Below are positions 1-7,995 of a DNA stretch of 64,000 bases, piece by piece. Under the pieces are notes generated by a model, which was given only the letters and a program-made list of their open reading frames with translations, ran no database searches and was not told where the DNA came from. Where the stretch lies: assembly GCA_903928055.1 (NCBI GenBank), contig CAIYPG010000026.1:17079-81078 (forward strand), written 5' to 3'. Every line of letters starts with the position of its first letter. Positions within the stretch are counted from its first letter, which is position 1. Origin of the DNA: an uncultured beta proteobacterium (GTDB taxonomy: Bacteria > Pseudomonadota > Gammaproteobacteria > Burkholderiales > SG8-39). The translations under genes were made by a program, and so were the position numbers.

Positions 1-1179
1 GTCGATTTGATGGGCAAGCTTGCGCAGGTCATACGCCGCGGATATTCGGCTGCAGCCAGATCACTGGATCGCATGCCCAGGCGCAAAGGGATACCGGCCG
101 GAAGGATTCGGGTTGGATTTGTATCGACCCATTTCTACAACCATTCCATTGGCAGGGCATTCCACGGCTTTATTCATGATTTGCCGCGTGAGAAATTCGA
201 AACCTGGGTATTTTCCATTGCAGCTCCCAAAGGTGACGCGTGGGCGGAAACGATTCGCGCCAGCAGTGAACGCCATGTGGCGCTGGCCGATGACGTCGAC
301 GCGATTCGAATGGCGATCGAATCGGCACAACTGGACATCCTCATATTTGCCGATCTGGGAATGCATCCCACCACTTATTTTCTGGCGTACTGGCGCATGG
401 CGCCTATCCAGATGGTGCTTTGGGGCCATCCGGTCACCAGTGGCATCGACTCGGTGGATTACTACATTTCCTCAAGCCAGCTTGAATCAGCATCGGCACA
501 GGCACATTACTCTGAAACGCTGCTGCGACTCGATGGCTACTTCCTGCCTCGCTACGTACAACCTGTAATGGAAGGCAAGGCAAAGTCTCGAGCCGAGCTG
601 GGACTATCCGAGGATGTTCACATCTATCATTGCCCGCAAACCCTGTTCAAGATGCATCCGGACTTTGATTTCGCCTTGAGAAGCATCCTGGACCAGGACG
701 CAAAGGCTGAGATCCATTTGCGGGAGTCGACTCCTCAGCAGATGCTGTCTCTTCGGGAACGCTTCAAGCGTACTCTGGCAGGGCATGCGACGCGTGTTCG
801 ATTCATCGGCACTGTTTCGAACAGTGAGTTTCTGAATCGAATGGCAGTGGCGGACGCAGTCCTTGATCCCTTTTACTTTGGCGGCTGCAACTCCTCAGCG
901 GAAGCTCTTTCGGTTGGCGCCCCACTTGTATGTTTGCCGGGATCGAGCCTTGGAGGAAGATTCACTCTGGGGTTGTACAAGGAAATGGACCTGGAGTCAT
1001 CTGTCGCCACTTCGAGTGAAGAATATGTTGCTTTCGCATTGCGCCTGGGGCGGGATGCTGACTACCGTGCGGATCTCAGTGAAAGAATCAAGGAGCGCGC
1101 TGCAGCTCTCTTTGAGAGGCCAGATGCCGGCAAACATCTGGGGGACGAATTGCTGAGGGTGATCGAGCTTGCCAGATAG
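1..1179 (+). CDS. GT41 (SPINDLY/O-GlcNAc transferase-like) glycosyltransferase, C-terminal part
   Basis: The reading frame is open at the left edge of the window, so this is probably the C-terminal part of a longer protein. Possible starts inside the window are a TTG at 7 and an ATG at 10, but neither has a convincing Shine-Dalgarno sequence. The visible ~390 residues match the catalytic half of GT41 enzymes, with RVGFVSTHFYNHSIG near the start, a central PIQMVLWGHPVTSG and the nucleotide-sugar site DPFYFGGCNSSAEALSVG followed by PLVCLPG. Family members transfer a sugar from a UDP-sugar to proteins, or act as cytoplasmic protein glycosyltransferases. In many bacterial homologues TPR repeats precede this domain, and they would lie left of the window. 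No partner gene is visible. Family assignment is good; the acceptor is unknown. Confidence 0.8.
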   Translation, partial: VDLMGKLAQVIRRGYSAAARSLDRMPRRKGIPAGRIRVGFVSTHFYNHSIGRAFHGFIHDLPREKFETWVFSIAAPKGDAWAETIRASSERHVALADDVDAIRMAIESAQLDILIFADLGMHPTTYFLAYWRMAPIQMVLWGHPVTSGIDSVDYYISSSQLESASAQAHYSETLLRLDGYFLPRYVQPVMEGKAKSRAELGLSEDVHIYHCPQTLFKMHPDFDFALRSILDQDAKAEIHLRESTPQQMLSLRERFKRTLAGHATRVRFIGTVSNSEFLNRMAVADAVLDPFYFGGCNSSAEALSVGAPLVCLPGSSLGGRFTLGLYKEMDLESSVATSSEEYVAFALRLGRDADYRADLSERIKERAAALFERPDAGKHLGDELLRVIELAR

Positions 1180-1509
1180 TTCTGGGATGACAATCGGCGC
1201 AGATCATTCTCAATTCTGGCCAGAGACCATGTTCGACAAAGGCGGAGCTTCGCACCCTGTCCGCCCCCCCTGCTTCCAGACCCACACCCGCGTCACAATC
1301 AAAGTGGCCACCGCCAACGTGGATGATGCGGGCATCATTTCGGTGACAGGCAGCAGCGCCAGTACCTCGACGGGTCAGGCCGTGCCCCTCACCGCCCCCC
1401 GACCGCGAACACCACCACGGGCACCATCATCGGGTCCTGCGCCGGCGTGCCTGCGAAGTACATGCCCGCAACTTGCCGCCAAACCCGCTTCGGCGGGTTT
1501 TTTATTGCG
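1180..1509. other. Intergenic region without a recognised gene
   Basis: About 330 bp between the glycosyltransferase and the convergent small secreted-protein gene. A plus-strand frame stays open across it, but its translation is proline/threonine/serine-rich, has no recognisable domain and lacks a ribosome binding site. The only clear element is the hairpin terminator at 1481-1503. A decayed gene cannot be excluded. Confidence 0.5.
1481..1503 (+). terminator. Intrinsic terminator
   Basis: CCCGC-TTCG-GCGGG stem with a UUCG-type tetraloop (1484-1497), flanked by AAA and followed by a run of six T. It best serves plus-strand transcription arriving from the glycosyltransferase. It lies just past the stop of the convergent minus-strand gene, where only a short T run would be read. 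Confidence 0.8.
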
Positions 1510-2103
1510 TTAGCGCTGCGGTCGAGAACCAGAACCCAGGTCCGGCAGGTTGTTTCCCATGCCATTTCCGGCCGGCGCAATCGTACGCGGCGCGATGATG
1601 GTGGGAATCCGTATGTCGGCCAGCGCTCTTTGCTCAGGGTTCAGTATCTGGTAAAGCCCCTTGCTGGAGGCCTCCACCTCCTCGAGCGCAGTCAGGCGGT
1701 TTCGCGCCGTGTCCACGACCTGCTCGACATGCTGAAGCCCTTTCAGCTGTGCAGAACTGTCTGAAGGCGGCATTGTGCTTCGCGCCCGCTCACGTGCCAG
1801 ATCCCCTGCGTAAGCCAGCGTGCTGTCCGCAAACCCCTGCCATGCAGCAGCCTGATTCGTCGCAAGCTTGAGGTCTTCCTGGAACAGGGAGAGGCGGTAT
1901 TCGATCAGATCGTAGTTGTTGGGTTCACGTGTTGCCCTTTGGTCGCTGCGACCGTCGCGGTTTCCAGACTGGCCTTCGGCACTCCGCGCGCCCCGCGATG
2001 GGCGACTCCCGCCCATGCCACCGAACTGTGCATTGGCGTCCGATATCAACAGCAACATTGAAAAAAGCAGCACAAGCGAAGTGAACAAAAAGCGCAGTTT
2101 CAT
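1510..2103 (-). CDS. Small secreted LTXXQ/Spy-like protein
   Basis: A protein of ~197 residues from the ATG at 2103; an upstream in-frame ATG at 2130 would add nine residues ahead of the signal peptide. MKLRFLFTSLVLLFSM begins a clear signal sequence with a predicted cut after SDANA. The mature protein opens with a Gly/Arg/Ser-rich stretch. Two helical segments follow, the first around NYDLIEYRLSLFQEDLKL and the second ending LNPEQRALADIRIP. This two-helix pattern with an L-x-x-x-Q type motif resembles the LTXXQ periplasmic family (Spy/CpxP-like), whose best known members are envelope-stress chaperones. The match is by pattern only and could be wrong. The gene is monocistronic and convergent with the region to its left. 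Confidence 0.6.
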   Translation of the reverse strand: MKLRFLFTSLVLLFSMLLLISDANAQFGGMGGSRPSRGARSAEGQSGNRDGRSDQRATREPNNYDLIEYRLSLFQEDLKLATNQAAAWQGFADSTLAYAGDLARERARSTMPPSDSSAQLKGLQHVEQVVDTARNRLTALEEVEASSKGLYQILNPEQRALADIRIPTIIAPRTIAPAGNGMGNNLPDLGSGSRPQR

Positions 2104-2544
2104 GATCGGGCACAGTCCGGGATTGTTCAATCTCCATCCTACCGGCCCTCCTCAAGCACAGATGTAACAAATGGTAGCTGGACATGCCGACACGATCCTC
2201 CACCGACCAGGCCGTGAGGATCACCGCAATGTCCTGATGACTGGCGTATCGCCACACATGTGACGTCGCTTGATGGAGCCGGTCCCCAATATTTGGTTGC
2301 CACCTGCCTATATGTTCGATAACGGACAGAGGTTTGCATCCATGCAGTGAACAATTCCCGGACTGCCACAAGTCTCAAATGAGACTGAAGCGGGAACTTT
2401 CGATCAGATCCGATCGGACATTCCGTCGTGATACGTCCTCCCCTGTTTTGACCACAACCGAATGGGTCAAAGCCGCCAAGTCCGAAATTCGATAGCGACT
2501 GTGGGGAGGGAAACAATCAACTCATTGTCCAGGAGATCCAAGTC
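2104..2544. other. Divergent intergenic region, likely promoters
   Basis: About 440 bp separate two divergently transcribed secreted-protein genes. The only open frames are poor minus-strand ones without family features. It presumably holds both promoters. A palindromic CGATCAGATCCGATCG lies near 2400-2415. I cannot identify specific -35/-10 boxes with confidence. Confidence 0.4.
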
Positions 2545-2970
2545 ATGAATACGATGCCGAAGAAAATGTTGTCGCTGGCGATAGCAGGCATGTTTGGTGC
2601 AGCAACGCTCGCAAGCGTGGCGTACGTGCCTGATGTAATGGCGCAGAACACCGGAAATCCTGCTGGTGGTCCTGCTGGTGGTCCTGCTGGTGGTCCTGCT
2701 GGTGGTCCTGCTGGTGGTCCTGCTGGTGGTCCTGCTGGTGGTCCTGCTGGTGGTCCTGCTGGTGGTCCTGCTGGTGGTCCTGGTGCGGGCGTTGGTGGCG
2801 CTGCCGGTGGCGGTGTCCCGGCAGGTGCCGCGGGCGCCATCGGTGGCGCCTTCGGTGGAATCGGCCTTGGCGCCGTCGCACTCGGTGTGGCCGCAGTAGC
2901 TGCGGTCGCTGCGGTATCGTCCTCGGATTCGTCCACAACCGGATCAACCGGATCTACGGGAACGCGCTAA
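2545..2970 (+). CDS. Secreted Gly/Ala/Pro-rich protein with PAGG repeats
   Basis: 141 residues, with an AGGAGA ribosome binding site nine bases before the ATG. Residues 1-34 form a signal peptide ending DVMAQ. A run of ten identical PAGG tetrapeptides then spans residues ~39-78. It is followed by a Gly/Ala/Val-rich hydrophobic segment (~residues 90-125) that resembles glycine-zipper sequences and could associate with or cross a membrane. The tail is Ser/Thr/Gly-rich and ends GSTGTR. I do not recognise a family, and the protein is probably exported to the envelope. A stem-loop 17 bp past the stop may end its transcript. The repeat opens several shadow frames on both strands, but only this frame has a ribosome binding site and signal peptide. 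Confidence 0.7.
   Translation: MNTMPKKMLSLAIAGMFGAATLASVAYVPDVMAQNTGNPAGGPAGGPAGGPAGGPAGGPAGGPAGGPAGGPAGGPAGGPGAGVGGAAGGGVPAGAAGAIGGAFGGIGLGAVALGVAAVAAVAAVSSSDSSTTGSTGSTGTR
2659..2778 (+). repeat. 12-bp tandem repeat, ten perfect copies
   Basis: CCTGCTGGTGGT is repeated ten times without a single base change, encoding (Pro-Ala-Gly-Gly)10. A degenerate eleventh unit (CCTGGTGCGGGC) follows. The absence of synonymous differences suggests recent expansion by slippage. The unit is a multiple of three, so copy-number change keeps the frame. Confidence 0.95.
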
Positions 2971-2986
2971 TCCAATAGCGATCCGG

Positions 2987-3021
2987 TCAAACGGCCTTGG
3001 CATTTTGTCAGGGCCGTTTGA
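2987..3021 (+). terminator. Probable terminator stem-loop of the PAGG-repeat gene
   Basis: Perfect 10-bp inverted repeat TCAAACGGCC / GGCCGTTTGA with a 15-base loop, starting 17 bp after the stop codon. The following T tract is weak (ATTTGC), so it may be a processing or stabilising hairpin instead. Confidence 0.55.
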
Positions 3022-3114
3022 TTTGCAGGGTCGTCACCGATTTCGACTTTGAATTGGACGTATCGCGTATTCATGCGCATCTGGCCGGCATGCCACCGAA
3101 CCGGTTCTCCAGTA

Positions 3115-3141
3115 TAAAAAACCCGCTTTGGCGGGTTTTTT
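3115..3141. terminator. Bidirectional intrinsic terminator
   Basis: ACCCGC-TTTG-GCGGGT stem with six A on the left and six T on the right, so it can act on either strand. It is nearly identical in sequence to the terminator at 1481-1503, including the trailing TTATTGC. Confidence 0.85.
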
Positions 3142-3383
3142 ATTGCCTGATTCCTGTACAAGCTTGATGAATTAATCGTTCAAATCAAGAATTAACTTGT
3201 TGAGCATGCTCACATCTATCTTTCAATGACTTATGGCCAATCAATTGACTCGTACACCTCCGAGGCCGAAAACATGGCGGCAATAAATGCCGACAGCCAT
3301 TTGCGCCAAGGAATTCAAGAGGTGCTTATAACCGCACTGACCATTGATAATCTATGCTTACGTTGGAAAAAGGAGGAACCACC

Positions 3384-4133
3384 ATGCCGTTCTACGAAAA
3401 AGGCCCTGTCCGCATCCACTACGAAGAAGCCGGCACAGGCTTTCCGCTGTTCATCATTCCCGGCGGCGGGCTGAATGCGAACATACACAAACTTAGCGAA
3501 TCCCATCCTTTCAATCCCATGGAGGAGTTCAAGGGCGAGTACCGCTGCATTGCGCTTGACCTGCGCAATGCCAACGGCGGGCAGTCCACCGGGCCGCTGG
3601 AATTCGACCGCCCCTGGGAGGCGCATGCCGAGGACATGATCGGCCTGCTCGATCACCTGAAGATCGACAGGTTCATGGTGATGGGTTTCTGCATCGGCAA
3701 TCCGCTGATCTGGAACCTGATGAAACACGCCCCCGGCCGCATCGTGGCCGCGGTGTCGGCGCAGCCCAGCGGCTTCAGGGCCGACCTGCCCGACCACTTC
3801 TACCAGACGAACAGCGTGAAGTGGGGCCCGGAGTTGCGCAAGCACCGGCCGGACATCACCGCCGACATGATCGACAAGTATCTGAAGAAGATGTATCTCG
3901 CCAATCCGGACTTCGTGTTCTCGGTGAATCGCGATTTCGTGCGCAACTGTCCGGTGCCGCTGCTGGTGATGCCCGATGACACCGAGGCGCATTGCTACGC
4001 AGTGGCCATGGAGATGGTGCACCTGGCGCCGAATGCGCAGGTGAGCCTGTATCCGTGGAAGGACACGAAGGAGAACATACGGCTTGCGGTGCGGCATGCG
4101 CGGACGTTTTTGAAGGCGAATCGGCCGGGGTAG
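3384..4133 (+). CDS. Alpha/beta-hydrolase-fold protein with Cys nucleophile elbow (paralogue 1)
   Basis: 249 residues; the ATG is preceded by AAGGAGGAA at optimal spacing. The fold is recognisable from LFIIPGGGLN (residues ~23-31, HGGG-like oxyanion loop) and the nucleophile elbow VMGFCIGNP, with Cys103 where most family members have Ser. Dienelactone hydrolases also use Cys here. The usual C-terminal G-H carrying the catalytic His is replaced by PWKD (~224-227), so a standard hydrolase triad is not evident. Conserved PDD and AH residues just before, or the His in AVRHARTF, might substitute. Two close paralogues follow at 5070 and 7996, and all end in a similar FLKANRP tail. It sits upstream of a flavin reductase-like gene. 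The substrate is unknown. Confidence 0.8.
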   Translation: MPFYEKGPVRIHYEEAGTGFPLFIIPGGGLNANIHKLSESHPFNPMEEFKGEYRCIALDLRNANGGQSTGPLEFDRPWEAHAEDMIGLLDHLKIDRFMVMGFCIGNPLIWNLMKHAPGRIVAAVSAQPSGFRADLPDHFYQTNSVKWGPELRKHRPDITADMIDKYLKKMYLANPDFVFSVNRDFVRNCPVPLLVMPDDTEAHCYAVAMEMVHLAPNAQVSLYPWKDTKENIRLAVRHARTFLKANRPG

Positions 4134-4154
4134 CGAGGCCGCGTCAGGGGGATG

Positions 4155-4211
4155 AGGAAACCCGCCCCCACCCTCCCCCGCTCGCTTCGCTCACAAGGGA
4201 GGGAGCAAACC
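4155..4211. repeat. REP-like GC-rich repeat, family 1 copy A
   Basis: Starts GAGGAAACCCGCCCCCACC and continues as a CCCTCCCCCGCTCGCTTCGC...GGGAGGG imperfect palindrome. A near-identical element lies at 4995-5052. It is an extragenic palindrome between two genes of the same strand. Confidence 0.7.
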
Positions 4212-4302
4212 CCACGGCGCAGCCATGTTATCTTTCGGGGACGCCGGACGCAGTCATCCAAAAGACCTGCCGGCCCATCAATCGCAAAGGGGAGAAGACC
4301 AC

Positions 4303-4947
4303 ATGTATTACGAAATCGGTGATGGCACCGGCCACCGTTCGGCAGGGCTCAAGCACAATCCTTTTCAGGCGCTGGTGGTTCCGCGCCCGATCGGGTGGAT
4401 CAGCACGCTCAGCAAGGAGGGCATTGCCAACCTGTCGCCCTTTTCCTATTTCAATGCCATCTCCAGCGCGCCGCCCGCCGTGATGTTCACCGTGTCCAGC
4501 GACCACATGGAAGGCGGCGAAAAGGACACCCTGCGCAATGCGCGGGAAACCGGCGAATTCGTGTTCAATCTGTGCACCGAGGAACTCGCCCAGCAGATGA
4601 ACGACTCCTCGACCATGGCGCCGCGCGATGTGGATGAATTCGAAATAGCCGGATTGACCAAGGCGCCCTCGCGCCTCGTGAAGCCTTCGCGAGTGGCCGA
4701 ATCGCCGGTGCATATGGAGTGCGAGGTGATCCAGATCCTGAAACTTCCCCTCGGCAAAAATTCCAATTCACACATGATCATGGGCCGGGTGCTCTCCGTG
4801 CACATCCGGGACGACCTCGTTTCCGACGGCCGCGTCGATACTGTCAAGGTGCATCCGATGGGTCGGCTGGGTTATTACGACTACAACGTTGTCACCGACT
4901 CGGTGGAGCTGTTGCGTCCGGACTGGCCGCTGAAGAAACGCGGCTGA
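4303..4947 (+). CDS. Flavin reductase-like (FMN-binding split-barrel) protein
   Basis: 214 residues; AAAGGGGAGAAG precedes the ATG at 4303, and in-frame upstream codons lie in the REP-containing spacer. The sequence has the DIM6/NTAB-type FMN-binding split-barrel pattern: ALVVPRPIGWISTLSKEG (residues ~26-43), NLSPFSYFNAISSAPP and later GRVLSVHIRDD. Such proteins bind FMN and act as NAD(P)H:flavin reductases serving monooxygenases, or as flavoenzymes of their own. No monooxygenase partner is adjacent. It is flanked on both sides by the Cys-elbow hydrolase paralogues, which suggests one catabolic unit. Family confidence is high, role unknown. Confidence 0.85.
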   Translation: MYYEIGDGTGHRSAGLKHNPFQALVVPRPIGWISTLSKEGIANLSPFSYFNAISSAPPAVMFTVSSDHMEGGEKDTLRNARETGEFVFNLCTEELAQQMNDSSTMAPRDVDEFEIAGLTKAPSRLVKPSRVAESPVHMECEVIQILKLPLGKNSNSHMIMGRVLSVHIRDDLVSDGRVDTVKVHPMGRLGYYDYNVVTDSVELLRPDWPLKKRG

Positions 4948-4994
4948 GAGCGCGGCGGCTGCAGATCAGCTGCAGTAGCGATTTGGTTTTATAA

Positions 4995-5052
4995 GGCGGG
5001 AAACCCGCCCCCACCCCCGCCCTCCCCCGCTTCGCAGGGGAGGGGGTCAAAA
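4995..5052. repeat. REP-like GC-rich repeat, family 1 copy B
   Basis: GGCGGGAAACCCGCC mini-hairpin followed by a CCCTCCCCCGCTTCGCAGGGGAGGGGG palindrome split by a TTCG-like loop. It shares the GAAACCCGCCCCCACCC core with the copy at 4155. It lies just ahead of the ribosome binding site of the next gene. Confidence 0.7.
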
Positions 5053-5069
5053 CCGCGAGGAGGAACACC

Positions 5070-5819
5070 ATGCCGTTCTACGAAAAGGGCAACACCCGCA
5101 TCCATTACGAAGACGTCGGCTCCGGATATCCGCTGCTCATCATCCCCGGCGGCGGGCTGAATTCGAAAATCGACTTCTACACGCTGACTGCGCCCTTCCA
5201 TGCCAGCAAGGAGCTGCAGTCCGAATACCGCTGCATCACGCCGGACCTGCGCAACGCGCCCGAGGGCAAGTCCACCGGGCCGGTGGAAGTGGACCGCCCA
5301 TGGGACTCGCACACCGATGACCAGCTCGGGCTGATGGAGCACCTGGGCTTCAAGAAATTCCTGGTGATGGGCTTCTGCATCGGCGGCCCCTTCATCTGGA
5401 ATCTCCTGAAGCGCGCCCCCGAGCGCATCGTCGCCGCGGTGATCTCCCAGCCCAGCGGCGTGCGCCCCGAGGCGCCGCGCATGGGCTATGAAAACAACAT
5501 GAAGGGCTGGGGTCCGCAGATTTGCGCCATGCGGCCGGAACTCAACATGGAGACGGTCGAGAAGTTCCTGCGCAACATGTATCTGGACAAGGACTTCGTC
5601 TACACCGTGTCGCGCGATTTCGTGAAAAACTGCAAGACGAACGTGCTGGTGATGCCCGATGACGTGCCGGCGCATCCCTACGTGGTCGCCATGGAATCGG
5701 CGCGCCTCGCCCCCAATGCCGAGGTCTGCCTCTATCCATGGAAGGACTCCAGCGAAAACGTCGCGCTGGCACTGCGCCATGTGCGGACCTTCCTGAAGGC
5801 GAATCGGCCGGCGGCCTGA
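5070..5819 (+). CDS. Alpha/beta-hydrolase-fold protein with Cys nucleophile elbow (paralogue 2)
   Basis: 249 residues, preceded by GAGGAGGAA. It is collinear with the paralogue at 3384: LLIIPGGGLN, the elbow VMGFCIGGP with Cys103, MPDDVPAH near residue 193, PWKD (~223-226) in place of the usual G-H, and the tail FLKANRPAA. The same replacement of Ser by Cys and loss of the canonical His position in every copy argues for selection rather than decay. The next gene, a D-2-hydroxyacid dehydrogenase, begins 110 bp downstream. An organic-acid ester, thioester or lactone substrate is possible but not shown. Confidence 0.8.
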   Translation: MPFYEKGNTRIHYEDVGSGYPLLIIPGGGLNSKIDFYTLTAPFHASKELQSEYRCITPDLRNAPEGKSTGPVEVDRPWDSHTDDQLGLMEHLGFKKFLVMGFCIGGPFIWNLLKRAPERIVAAVISQPSGVRPEAPRMGYENNMKGWGPQICAMRPELNMETVEKFLRNMYLDKDFVYTVSRDFVKNCKTNVLVMPDDVPAHPYVVAMESARLAPNAEVCLYPWKDSSENVALALRHVRTFLKANRPAA

Positions 5820-5934
5820 TGCCCGGTGCGGCTGCGGATGATTTTGTCCGCACCGCAGCCGTCACTTGCACGCGACTGGACACGGATGGTGAAGGGAACC
5901 GGGACAACCATCGCTTGAACGGACTGGAATGACC

Positions 5935-6915
5935 ATGAAGATTGCGATACTCGATGACCTGCACCACATCGTCGCCACGCTGCCGTGCTATGCCCGCCTC
6001 GCCGCGCACCAGGTGACGATCTGGAACGACCATGTGGACGACATCGCCGTGCTGGCCGAGCGACTGAAGGATGTCGAGGCGCTGGCGCTGCACCGCGAGC
6101 GCACGGCCATTCCCGCCGCGCTCCTGGAGCGCCTGCCCCGGCTGCGGCTGATCAGCGTGCGGGGCCACATTCCGCACATCGATGTCCCTGCCTGCACGCG
6201 CCATGGCGTGCTGGTGTCCGTGGGCAAGTCGGAAAGCGTGCCCGATTCGTCCACCACGGAACTCACGCTGGCGCTGATCCTCATGGGCCTGCGCGACCTG
6301 CCCCGCCAGATCGATTCCATGAAGGCAGGCAAGTGGCAGTTCGGCGTGGGTCGCGTCGCCCACGGGCTGACCCTGGGCATCTATGCCTATGGGCGCATCG
6401 GCGGCGCGGTCGCAAACTTCGGGCGCATGCTGGGAATGAAGGTGCAGGTGTGGGGTCGTGACGCCTCCCTGGTGCGTGCACGCGCCGACGGCTATGCAGT
6501 CGCTGCCAGCCGCGAGGCCTTTTTTTCGGAGAGCGATGTGGTCTCGATGCACATGCCGCTCGTTGAAAGCTCGCGCGGCATAGTCACCGAAGCCGACCTG
6601 CTGATGATGAAACCCACGGCGCTGTTCATCAACACCAGCCGCGCCGGCCTGGTCGCGCCGGGGGCGCTGGTCAACGCGCTCAGGCAGGGGCATCCGGGCA
6701 GGGCCGCGGTGGACGTGTACGAACAGGAGCCTGTCACTGACGTCAACCACCCCCTGCTCACCATGCCCAATGTCATCTGCACGCCGCACATCGGCGGTGT
6801 GGTGTCGGGCCACCTGGAAAAACAGTATGAAAACGTGTTTGACCAGATCCTGGCCTATGCAAAGGGGCAGCCGATCAATATCGTCAATCCCGAAGCCGCC
6901 ACGAGGAAGAACTAG
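5935..6915 (+). CDS. NAD-dependent D-2-hydroxyacid dehydrogenase family protein
   Basis: 326 residues from the ATG at 5935 (a second ATG at 5929 is equally possible). The catalytic set of the family is present: Arg in NTSRAGLV, Glu in DVYEQEPV and His in CTPHIGGV. These act on 2-hydroxy/2-oxo acids with NAD(P)H. The Rossmann region reads GIYAYGRIGGAVA, so the first Gly of the usual GxGxxG is Ala. A Pro-Asp-Ser-Ser-Thr-Thr-Glu segment precedes the nucleotide fold, as in phosphoglycerate dehydrogenase-like members. It probably shares a transcript with the flanking hydrolase and Bug receptor genes and may reduce or oxidise the acid taken up or released by them. The substrate is not predictable. 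Confidence 0.85.
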   Translation: MKIAILDDLHHIVATLPCYARLAAHQVTIWNDHVDDIAVLAERLKDVEALALHRERTAIPAALLERLPRLRLISVRGHIPHIDVPACTRHGVLVSVGKSESVPDSSTTELTLALILMGLRDLPRQIDSMKAGKWQFGVGRVAHGLTLGIYAYGRIGGAVANFGRMLGMKVQVWGRDASLVRARADGYAVAASREAFFSESDVVSMHMPLVESSRGIVTEADLLMMKPTALFINTSRAGLVAPGALVNALRQGHPGRAAVDVYEQEPVTDVNHPLLTMPNVICTPHIGGVVSGHLEKQYENVFDQILAYAKGQPINIVNPEAATRKN

Positions 6916-6988
6916 GGGCAGGACGCCCGCAGCACCGCAATCAAGGTGTTGGCAGGCGCGCGACGCCCACCATAACAAGGAGGATTTC

Positions 6989-7951
6989 ATGTCCAGTCGG
7001 TTCATCGCGGGATTGCTCGCACTTGCATGCTGTGCGGCCCAGGCCCAGACCTGGCCCACCAAGCCCATCAAGCTGGTCATTCCCGTCGCGGCTGGCGCGA
7101 GCAGCAACGACATACTGGGCCGGACCATTGCCAAGAACCTCGCCGAGGCGCTGGGGCAGGCCGTCTTTGTCGAGAACCAGCCCGGCGCCACCGGTACCAT
7201 CGGATCGCGCGCCGTCGCCCGGGCTGCGCCCGACGGCTACACCCTGTTGCTCGCTTACCAAGGGGCCCAGGCCATCGCGCCCAGCGTCATGCCGGACATC
7301 GGCTATGACACGATAAAGGATCTCGCCCCCGTGGGCATGTTCGCCACCGTGCCCTATGTCATGGTGGTCCACCCAGGCGTTCCAGCCAACAACGTGAAGG
7401 AACTCGTGGCCTATGTCAAAAATAATCCGGACAAGTTGAGCTTCGCGTCCTCCGGCACCGGCAGCTCGCCGCATCTGGCCACCGAACTGTTCATGCAGGA
7501 GACCGGCGCAAGGATGCTGCATGTGCCCTACAAGGCGGCTGCAACAGCGCGCACTGATCTGCTGGCAGGCTTGGTCCAGCTCTATATCGGCGGCGTGCCT
7601 GCCACGGCATCGCTCGTGAAGGCCGGCAAGCTGCGCGCCTTGATGGTCACAAATACCGCGCGCTCCATTGTGCTGCCCGAGGTGCCCACTTCAGCCGAGG
7701 CAGGCTTTCCGACGGTCATCGCCGCCAGCTGGCTGGGCATCATGGCGCCGGCCAGAACACCCGACGCCGTCATCAACCGCCTTTACACCGAGATCGCCAA
7801 AATCACCAATACCCAGGAGATGAAGAATTTCCTCATCAACCAGGGCGCCGAGCCGGCGCTGCTGCCCCCGGCCAAATTCGGAGAACTGATCCGCGCGGAA
7901 ATCGCGCTCTGGGCGAAAGTCATCAAGACGGGCGACATCAAGGTCGAATAG
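6989..7951 (+). CDS. Bug/TctC-type TTT solute receptor
   Basis: 320 residues, with AAGGAGGA before the ATG at 6989. A signal peptide ends AQAQ (~residue 20). The mature protein begins with the family hallmark WPTKPIKLVIPVAAGA, then QPGATGTIGS, the PDGYTLL strand and LHVPYKA. Members are periplasmic two-lobed receptors that bind carboxylates for TctAB permeases or for signalling. No TctA/TctB gene is in the window. It lies 73 bp after the dehydrogenase and 44 bp before the third Cys-elbow hydrolase, so it probably supplies the substrate of this cluster. Confidence 0.92.
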   Translation: MSSRFIAGLLALACCAAQAQTWPTKPIKLVIPVAAGASSNDILGRTIAKNLAEALGQAVFVENQPGATGTIGSRAVARAAPDGYTLLLAYQGAQAIAPSVMPDIGYDTIKDLAPVGMFATVPYVMVVHPGVPANNVKELVAYVKNNPDKLSFASSGTGSSPHLATELFMQETGARMLHVPYKAAATARTDLLAGLVQLYIGGVPATASLVKAGKLRALMVTNTARSIVLPEVPTSAEAGFPTVIAASWLGIMAPARTPDAVINRLYTEIAKITNTQEMKNFLINQGAEPALLPPAKFGELIRAEIALWAKVIKTGDIKVE

Positions 7952-7995
7952 CGGGCGCCGCGGGGTGCCACGCATGGAAGAAAAGGAAAGGAGCC

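Larger units (their letters stand above)
2971..3383. other. Intergenic region with two hairpins and an AT-rich leader
   Basis: Contains the stem-loop at 2987-3021, the terminator at 3115-3141, and an AT-rich stretch from about 3146 to 3370. That stretch probably carries the promoter of the downstream hydrolase cluster. No gene is recognised. Confidence 0.5.

Noticed and set aside
1169..1513. A small plus-strand protein after the glycosyltransferase
   Set aside because: No ribosome binding site, low-complexity Pro/Ser/Thr composition, and it runs through the terminator hairpin.
2659..2778. CRISPR array or intergenic satellite
   Set aside because: The units are 12 bp, contiguous, without spacers and in coding frame.
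2517..2947. Minus-strand proline-rich or His/Gln-rich proteins over the PAGG repeat
   Set aside because: The 12-bp repeat opens all frames; only the plus frame has a ribosome binding site and signal peptide.
5542..7200. A 552-codon minus-strand open frame opposite the dehydrogenase
   Set aside because: No signal, no domain and no ribosome binding site; it opposes genes with catalytic motifs.
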